Assembly (NCBI GenBank): GCA_020636105.1
Contig: JACJYL010000002.1
Span: forward strand, 930,001 to 994,000
Reading direction: 5' to 3'
Length of the DNA: 64,000 nucleotides
DNA from: Lewinellaceae bacterium
GTDB lineage: Bacteria; Bacteroidota; Bacteroidia; Chitinophagales; Saprospiraceae
Part shown: piece after piece, positions 59,157-64,000 of the stretch
How the letters are laid out: each line of letters opens with the position of its first letter
How positions within the stretch are numbered: the first letter of the stretch is position 1
Notes under the pieces: model-generated
The model's database searches: none
What the model saw: the letters and a program-made list of their open reading frames with translations, nothing else
What the model was told of the DNA's origin: nothing
Program-made: the position numbers and the translations under genes

Positions 59157-59366
59157 TCTTCTGATGGCTCTGAATGATTTTCCTTTGAAAGGACCCTGAC
59201 CTTCAGGGTTGGTGCCGCGAATATCTACCTCGATCCATTTTCTCACTATCGGATCAAGAGTATGCCCTGAAAATTGATTGCCGCCCTTGATCTCCTTTTG
59301 CTCTCTTTCAGAAAGAGATTTCGCTTTAAGGGAAAATTGGGCCAGGCTGAGTTTTTTATTTTTCAT
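59151..59366 (-). CDS. Double-glycine leader peptide (RiPP- or bacteriocin-like precursor)
   Basis: 71 residues. Residues 1-29 have the layout of the leader peptides of Bacteroidota peptide products: MKNKKLSLAQFSLKAKSLSE REQKEIKGG, basic start, amphipathic helix and a terminal GG at 28-29 where a C39-type transporter-peptidase would cut. The core is 42 residues (NQFSGHTLDPIVRKWIEVDI ending RAIRRG), polar, rich in Gly, Arg and Lys, with no Cys, so lanthionine or thiazole formation is not expected; Ser, Thr and Asp/Asn could still be modified. No transporter or modifying enzyme is adjacent. The peptide has its own promoter at 59396-59427. It may be exported by a transporter encoded elsewhere. 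A chance resemblance remains possible for a 71-residue frame. Confidence 0.6.
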   Translation of the reverse strand: MKNKKLSLAQFSLKAKSLSEREQKEIKGGNQFSGHTLDPIVRKWIEVDIRGTNPEGQGPFKGKSFRAIRRG

Positions 59367-59395
59367 ACCAAATAATTTATGACAATTCGTTTTTT

Positions 59396-59427
59396 CAAAT
59401 TTACCTTAATTAACAGGTAACCCCAAA
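59396..59427 (-). promoter_or_regulatory. Candidate -7/-33 promoter of the leader-peptide gene
   Basis: Minus strand TAAATTTG (59396-59403) with TTTG 20 bases upstream (59424-59427) is a near ideal Bacteroidota promoter, 29 bases before the ATG at 59366. Confidence 0.65.
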
Positions 59428-59458
59428 CACAAAAATTATTAAAGTCAGGTCTCTGATT

Positions 59459-60388
59459 TTATTTGATCCACTTTTTCAAATCAAAAGAAAACAAATACCC
59501 AGCAGTGCCCCCTTCCCCTTCGGAGGAAATAATAATTCCTCCTTGCCCGTCAAAACAAATGCCTTCCGTTTGCTTTTCAACACCAATATCAATCCGCCTG
59601 GAACGGCCAGAAAAAAAATCCGCACCCTCAAAATCAGTGAGCAACCAAACGAAAGGTTTGTTGTGCCAGGAACCCCATTTTTGGTAAACATTATACCCCA
59701 ACAACGCCAGCACGCCCGTTTCCTCGTCGATGTCAGCAGCCGTGATCAATCCTTTGGTATCCATTTCTGCTTTCAATACGGCTGCATAAGTCCCCGGAGT
59801 TTTAGGCAAACTGTATAACCGACATTGCTGATTCTGGTGATTTTTGGAAAACAAATAAAGACTGTCCCCCACACTGACCATGGCTTCACAATCAAAATTA
59901 TGCTGGTAATTTTTATTGTTGAATGCCGTCTGGTCAGGATAATAAAAAGAAATTTTCTCCGCGGTGACCGAAGCAGAGTCAGGGCTTTCGAGGGAGGCCC
60001 GGAGTATTTTATAGATGATAAGATCTTTTCGGTTGCCTTTATTGTTTCCGAAGTCTCCGATATAAAGATATTCATCATCCTGGGTGAGTTCTTCCCAATC
60101 TTTGGCATGAGCATCGGCGACTTTAACTGTCCGAAGCACCTTCGGTTCAGTAAGACTCACCTGGTACAATTTCGATCCGTCACCGCTATCATTATGGGTC
60201 CAGATATGATCGTTAAAAAAAGAAAGCCCGGAGCTTTCATCTACCTTGGAGGGCAAAACCGTTAGGACAGGAAGGCTGTTTTCTACCGGAAACGTGGAAG
60301 GAGCGTTTTCTTCCCCACCGGATTTAGGGGTACAATACATCATCGACACGACCCCGGCAAGGAGAACTGTTTTTATTAATTTTCTCAT
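59459..60388 (-). CDS. Beta-propeller-like lipoprotein of unknown function
   Basis: 309 residues from the ATG giving a lipoprotein-type signal (MRKLIKTVLLAGVVSMMYCT, Cys 19). The frame extends to 60454 but lacks a signal there. Mature part: propeller-like blades (ESSGLSFFNDHIWTHNDSGD, AKDWEELTQDDEYLYIGDFG, CEAMVSVGDSLYLFSKNHQN, DEETGVLALLGYNVYQKWGS, GVEKQTEGICFDGQGGIIIS). Such proteins are predicted to be surface or periplasmic. Function unknown. Its coding strand and order place it between the leader-peptide and arsenosugar genes; the intergenic gap to the latter is 77 bases. Confidence 0.75.
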   Translation of the reverse strand: MRKLIKTVLLAGVVSMMYCTPKSGGEENAPSTFPVENSLPVLTVLPSKVDESSGLSFFNDHIWTHNDSGDGSKLYQVSLTEPKVLRTVKVADAHAKDWEELTQDDEYLYIGDFGNNKGNRKDLIIYKILRASLESPDSASVTAEKISFYYPDQTAFNNKNYQHNFDCEAMVSVGDSLYLFSKNHQNQQCRLYSLPKTPGTYAAVLKAEMDTKGLITAADIDEETGVLALLGYNVYQKWGSWHNKPFVWLLTDFEGADFFSGRSRRIDIGVEKQTEGICFDGQGGIIISSEGEGGTAGYLFSFDLKKWIK

Positions 60389-60465
60389 GGAGTAAAAATA
60401 AGTTTTTCCTCCGCCACGTATGCTTTGCAGGACAATTTTTTTTTGACCTGTCACTAATTTTCATC

Positions 60466-61539
60466 CTAAGCGATCTCTCCTCCGCAACTTGATCCCGCTC
60501 CTGCAGTACAACCGTAGCAATGCTGATTTAGGATGATGTCCCTGTTCAAAAGAGTCTCGGCATCAAAATCGCGAATGTGCTGCGTATTTTTGGGCGCGAC
60601 CTTCAATTCAAGCATCTGGTTGAAATCACAATCGTAAATATAACCATCCCAACTGACGGATACCATATTGCGGCACATCACTCCATTTACCGTAGTGGGA
60701 TTGAAGGCTTCGGAAAGGGTTTCCATATAAGATTCGTAATTATCCGTTTCCAGCAGGTATTCCAAAAACCGGCTGATGGGCAGGTTGGTAATGGCAAACA
60801 GGTTATTGAAAACAATACCATAACGGCGATCTAGCTGACGCTTGAATTCAGGTTCCAGTGTCTCCTGTCCGGCCGGCAAAAAAGCACCCGTTGGATTGTA
60901 CACGAGATCCAGGATGAGTCCGGTTCCTTCTTTCCCATAACCTGCTTCATTCAACATCTTTAAAGCTTTGATGGAATCCTCAAAAACACCGTCGCCACGT
61001 TGGCTGTCCGTCCTGGTTTTGCTAAAATAAGGCAGTGATGAAATGATTTGAACCTCGTGATCCCTGAAAAATTCGGGCAGGTCATGGTATTTTTTATTGG
61101 AAAGAATTACGGTGAGATTACACCGGTTCATTACTTTTTTTCCGAGTTTGCGGCACTCCTGGACGAACCATTTAAACTCAGGGTGCAATTCCGGTGCGCC
61201 GCCGGTAATATCCACCGTGGTAATGCCGGGAGTTGTTTTGATGATATGGAGACAAACCTCAAGGTTCTCCCTGGACATATTTTCCCGGGTTTTATCGGGG
61301 CCGGCATCTACATGGCAATGGCGGCAAACCTGGTTGCATAACTTTCCAATATTGAGCTGAAAAACCTCAATTCCAACCGGTTTAAGGGGAAACGCACCCA
61401 ATTCCTTCAACCTGGAGGTAAACGACGGAATATTCACCTCCGCTTGCTCCTGGCCGTTCAGGACTTTAAGCTGAAAAAAAGTATTTGCCAGATCGCTGTT
61501 CCTGTAACTGAGCGATTTTATCCTTTGCTTTTCTACCAT
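60466..61539 (-). CDS. arsS: Arsenosugar biosynthesis-type radical SAM protein (ArsS-like)
   Basis: 357 residues, radical SAM enzyme. The [4Fe-4S] motif CNQVCRHC (68-75) is followed by GAPELHPEFKWFVQECRKLG (SAM-binding TGG-A-type region at 104-112) and a C-terminal SPASM-like or twitch-type Cys cluster (CRNMVSVSWDGYIYDCDFNQ, CYGCTAGAGSSCGGE). The arrangement matches the ArsS family of arsenosugar biosynthesis, which converts dimethylarsenic-adenosine intermediates to a sugar. It precedes the AhpD-like gene in the arrangement typical of this pathway; the ArsM methyltransferase is not in the window. A TACTTTTG -7 box lies 26 bases upstream. Substrate is inferred from family membership. Confidence 0.82.
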   Translation of the reverse strand: MVEKQRIKSLSYRNSDLANTFFQLKVLNGQEQAEVNIPSFTSRLKELGAFPLKPVGIEVFQLNIGKLCNQVCRHCHVDAGPDKTRENMSRENLEVCLHIIKTTPGITTVDITGGAPELHPEFKWFVQECRKLGKKVMNRCNLTVILSNKKYHDLPEFFRDHEVQIISSLPYFSKTRTDSQRGDGVFEDSIKALKMLNEAGYGKEGTGLILDLVYNPTGAFLPAGQETLEPEFKRQLDRRYGIVFNNLFAITNLPISRFLEYLLETDNYESYMETLSEAFNPTTVNGVMCRNMVSVSWDGYIYDCDFNQMLELKVAPKNTQHIRDFDAETLLNRDIILNQHCYGCTAGAGSSCGGEIA

Positions 61540-61564
61540 AATATTAAATTGCCAATTCGGGTAT

Positions 61565-61572
61565 CAAAAGTA
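61565..61572 (-). promoter_or_regulatory. Candidate -7 box (TACTTTTG) for arsS
   Basis: Minus strand TACTTTTG matches TAnnTTTG, 26 bases before the ATG at 61539. No clear -33 partner. Confidence 0.45.
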
Positions 61573-61620
61573 TACCGGATTTATATTTGGGTTAAAAATT
61601 GATCTTATCAAGGGTCAATA

Positions 61621-61959
61621 TTACATCATCGTTTTCTTCACCTGGTTCATCATCTGCACGCTAAAAACCAGGGAAGCCCCACTGCGAATGGCAGCCGAAA
61701 CATGGACAGCTTCCATCATCTGTTCTTCATCCGCCCCCTGCTTCAAACAATCGGAAGTATAGGCATCAATACAATAAGGACATTGAACCGTATGGGCAAC
61801 GGCCAGGGCAATCAGTGCTTTTTCTCTTACCGTAAGGGCTCCTTCCTTAAAGACTTCCCCATAATAATCGAAAAATTTCTTGCCCATTTTTTCCTGGAAT
61901 TCGGTGATGTTCCCAAATTTTTTTAGATCTGCCGGATCGAAATAACTATTTTGTGACAT
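61621..61959 (-). CDS. Arsenosugar-associated AhpD/CMD-like peroxidase-type protein
   Basis: 112 residues of the carboxymuconolactone decarboxylase/AhpD-like fold. The redox pair CPYC lies in HTVQCPYCIDAYTSD with KALIALAVAHTVQC before it, and the family end ASLVFSVQMMNQVKKTMM after it. The small protein with CxxC next to an ArsS-type enzyme matches the arsenosugar-biosynthesis-associated peroxidase-like family. It may handle thiol- or peroxide-linked arsenic chemistry; reaction not proven. ATG 61959 (MSQNSYFDPADLKKFGN) is preferred over a 61980 start because it fits the family N-terminus. Confidence 0.85.
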   Translation of the reverse strand: MSQNSYFDPADLKKFGNITEFQEKMGKKFFDYYGEVFKEGALTVREKALIALAVAHTVQCPYCIDAYTSDCLKQGADEEQMMEAVHVSAAIRSGASLVFSVQMMNQVKKTMM

Positions 61960-61985
61960 AAATATTCGTTTGGTTCTCAAAACAA

Positions 61986-62014
61986 CAAAAGTAAGACTTT
62001 AAATGTTTTTCAAA
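61986..62014 (-). promoter_or_regulatory. Candidate -7/-33 promoter of the AhpD-like gene and arsS
   Basis: Minus strand TACTTTTG (61986-61993) with TTTG 17 bases upstream (62011-62014), 27 bases before the ATG at 61959. Confidence 0.6.
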
Positions 62015-62226
62015 GTCTGTTTAACGACATGTGTTCATAAATTTTTACTTTACCAAAAATCCTTTGATATATCCAATCCTGGTAGATAGAGAAATGGAAG
62101 AATAAGGGGATTCGTGAACAGCCTGGCAGGTCCTCAAAACGGCAACAGCCAACAAATCCTCTTGTCAGACAGCTTACAAATAGGAACCTCAGACACCCCA
62201 GGTGAAGTAATATTAAAGAAGAAACG
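62015..62226. other. Divergent gap without gene
   Basis: No coding signal recognised; AT-rich with no T-run hairpin. Confidence 0.4.
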
Positions 62227-62234
62227 TATTTTTG
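62227..62234 (+). promoter_or_regulatory. Candidate -7 box (TATTTTTG) for the last gene
   Basis: TATTTTTG fits TAnnTTTG, 50 bases before the ATG at 62284. Confidence 0.4.
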
Positions 62235-62283
62235 GACGTTACAAACCATCCTTTTTTGCAACTTTAAACAAATGCTGGTCATT

Positions 62284-64000
62284 ATGCGGAATTTTACCCT
62301 CTACTTATCCTTATTCCTTTTTCCCGTTTTTTTATCCGCACAGGATACATTAACCGTTCAAACTTTCACCTGGGATTCTGACACCCGTTCAGGTAATTTT
62401 ATTTTCCCTGACGCCAGCGAAGGGCCCTTTGAAAAAGTGCTCATGCGCTACAATATGCGCTGCCACGATGCACAGGTAGGCAGCGGCAGCGTGGGTTGCC
62501 GGGAATGGGATTACAGTTGCAATACTTTTGTCACCGTGCCTGAAATGACAGATTCTATCCTGCAATCTCACCCGTCCCATATCATTTCCGATTTTGACGG
62601 GGATCTTTTTGAATATTCAAATACTCCGGTTTACACCTACATCCAGTTTGATCAGTTTGAAACCACCTACACCAATACAATAACTGAAAACACAGCACAA
62701 GTGGGTTCAGGAGAAGGCTTGGCCAACCTGACCAACAATGCTCCTGTAGCCAAAACGCAATGGCTCTTCACTGTCGATGAGCTTACCAGCGCAGGATTAA
62801 CCGCAGGCAATATTTCAGGCTTGCGACTCGAGATAAACAACGCCAATCAGCCATTAAATTTCCTTAGAATAAAATTAAAACATACAGTACAAACGGCCTT
62901 ATCGGCTGAATCTCCCGAGCTAGACGGCTTTACAGAAGTGTATTTCCAGAATACCGATCTTACCAATGGCAGCTGGCACCCATTCCATTTTCACAGTCCT
63001 TTTGAATGGGACGGCAGCAGTAACCTCCTGGTAGAGATGAGCTATTTCCATTCAGAAGCCCTCGGCAATATATCGGCCACGGCCACCGGTACTACCAATA
63101 CCTCCGTATTGACGGGTGCGGGCCCTTATTATTCCCTTGAGTTTAATGGAGCAGGCAATATCGACATCAATACCGCTGCATTGTCAGCCATTTCCAATGA
63201 AATTACCGTCTCCCTCTGGGCCAGGGGAAATCCCGATGTGATGCCTGCCAATTCCGCAATTTTTGAAGGCACGGACGCCGATAACAACCGACAGGTAAAT
63301 GTTCACCTGCCCTGGAGCAACGGCCGAGTATATTGGGATTGCGGCAATGACGGCAGTGGCTACGACCGAATCGACCAGGCAGCTAACGACAGCGATTTCG
63401 AAGGCAAATGGAATCATTGGGCTTTTACCAAAAATGCGGTAACCGGCGATATGAAAATCTACCTCAACGGCAGCCTCTGGCATTCCGGAACAGGTAAAAC
63501 AAAACCCATTGACATCCAAAATTTCACCCTGGGGTCTTCGGTGAATGGTTCACTCAGGTATTTTGGAAAGATAAGTGAATTCCGCGTTTTCAATAAAGCT
63601 TTGGATGAAAATACCATTGCCGAATGGATGCATAAACCCCTCAACAACAGTCACCCTGATTTTGCCAACCTGATTTCCTATTATCCGCTGAATGAAGGAA
63701 ATGGCATATATATCGACAATCCTTTTTTACCGGCCATTCCCGGACAGATCAATGGAGCCCCAGGATGGAGAGAGGTGCGTGGAAAAGATATTTTTAAATA
63801 CTTCTCAGAAAGCAATATGCGCCCCAATGTCGTTTTCGTGCAGGGAACTTACCAGCAATCCACGGAAACCGTAGCTGTGCTCGACTCCATACTCAACATA
63901 CAAAATGAAGTCGTCGAGTATGCTATTGATCAATATAATAACCTCGTTGTGGCCAATACCGGCTATTACTGGGCAGGCAGCGTAACTGTTGTGTATGACG
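62284..64000 (+). CDS. PNGase F-like and LamG-domain secreted protein (3' end cut by window)
   Basis: The frame is open from ATG 62284 to the window end, 572 residues visible. Signal peptide MRNFTLYLSLFLFPVFLSAQ, then a domain resembling the N-terminal part of peptide-N-glycosidase F-type proteins (FEKVLMRYNMRCHDAQVGSG then GCREWDYSCNTFVTV, about residues 48-80, with the GCxEWDY hallmark). After about residue 275 comes a LamG domain (YYSLEFNGAGNIDINTAALS, MKIYLNGSLWHSG, EFRVFNKALDEN, LISYYPLNEGNG), and then a region with a YF-N-x-Y pattern. PNGase F cleaves N-glycans from asparagine; here only the fold is inferred and catalytic Asp/Glu are not verified. Probably T9SS cargo, but the C-terminus is outside the window. 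Confidence 0.8.
   Translation, partial: MRNFTLYLSLFLFPVFLSAQDTLTVQTFTWDSDTRSGNFIFPDASEGPFEKVLMRYNMRCHDAQVGSGSVGCREWDYSCNTFVTVPEMTDSILQSHPSHIISDFDGDLFEYSNTPVYTYIQFDQFETTYTNTITENTAQVGSGEGLANLTNNAPVAKTQWLFTVDELTSAGLTAGNISGLRLEINNANQPLNFLRIKLKHTVQTALSAESPELDGFTEVYFQNTDLTNGSWHPFHFHSPFEWDGSSNLLVEMSYFHSEALGNISATATGTTNTSVLTGAGPYYSLEFNGAGNIDINTAALSAISNEITVSLWARGNPDVMPANSAIFEGTDADNNRQVNVHLPWSNGRVYWDCGNDGSGYDRIDQAANDSDFEGKWNHWAFTKNAVTGDMKIYLNGSLWHSGTGKTKPIDIQNFTLGSSVNGSLRYFGKISEFRVFNKALDENTIAEWMHKPLNNSHPDFANLISYYPLNEGNGIYIDNPFLPAIPGQINGAPGWREVRGKDIFKYFSESNMRPNVVFVQGTYQQSTETVAVLDSILNIQNEVVEYAIDQYNNLVVANTGYYWAGSVTVVYD

Noticed and set aside
59151..61539. Leader peptide plus radical SAM enzyme as a sactipeptide-type RiPP cluster
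   Set aside because: The radical SAM enzyme looks like ArsS (arsenosugar type) paired with its AhpD-like partner, a separate lipoprotein gene intervenes, the core peptide has no Cys, and both units have their own promoters.

Overview
The window comes from a Bacteroidota chromosome, most likely the Saprospiria lineage (phylum near certain, class an inference). The evidence is type IX secretion (T9SS) C-terminal sorting domains, a PorE-like T9SS lipoprotein, many short-signal lipoproteins, a DUF5606 protein, an alpha-beta fused E1 dehydrogenase, a CzcA-TolC fusion, and repeated TAnnTTTG -7 boxes upstream of genes with almost no Shine-Dalgarno sequences. I see no rRNA, tRNA, phage, complete IS element or CRISPR array. 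Most of the window is ordinary core and accessory chromosome, about 50 protein genes, both ends cutting through a gene. || Layout. 1-5 kb: partial lipoprotein, TIGR02757 protein, family 2 glycosyltransferase, M3 oligopeptidase, DUF5606 protein. 5.2-9.7 kb: a minus-strand block for 2-oxoacid oxidation holding two mechanistically different systems, a ferredoxin-type oxidoreductase (alpha plus a beta-gamma fusion) and an NAD-type E1 alpha-beta fusion. 10-15.2 kb: dienelactone hydrolase-like lipoprotein, flippase, giant YfhO-type membrane protein. 15.2-16.6 kb: an AT-rich T9SS cargo gene. 16.7-23.4 kb: a six-gene, tightly packed minus-strand operon for making and transferring a nonulosonic (sialic-acid-like) sugar, with a polysaccharide pyruvyltransferase. 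23.5-30.7 kb: amidase, then a heavy-metal efflux operon (His-rich small protein, CzcA-TolC fusion, CzcB adaptor, haem-binding protein). 31-38 kb: TrmH-type methyltransferase, membrane protein, CTP synthase, PorE-like OmpA lipoprotein, then a repeat-rich gap. 38.4-42 kb: two orphan family 5 solute-binding lipoproteins. 42.3-46 kb: SDR epimerase, RecR, unknown protein, MFS transporter. 46-53.4 kb: a Kunitz/BPTI-type lipoprotein, a large T9SS cargo protein, a second OmpA protein and a beta-propeller lipoprotein. 53.4-59.2 kb: YhhN, CvpA, small secreted protein, SerA-type dehydrogenase, winged-helix protein, helical-repeat protein. 59.1-62 kb: a double-glycine leader peptide, a lipoprotein, and an arsenosugar-type radical SAM enzyme with its CxxC AhpD-like partner. 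62.3-64 kb: 5' part of a PNGase F-like/LamG secreted protein. || Most noteworthy: the bacterial Kunitz inhibitor with a trypsin-type Lys at P1 and near-perfect cysteine spacing; the solitary double-glycine leader peptide with its own promoter; an internal signal-peptide-like segment at the CzcA/TolC fusion joint; the nonulosonate/pyruvyl operon; an OmpA domain missing its diaminopimelate-binding Asp; and several families of intergenic repeats clustered at gene 3' ends. I found no single locus that is clearly a new multi-gene system; the candidates above are the best leads.
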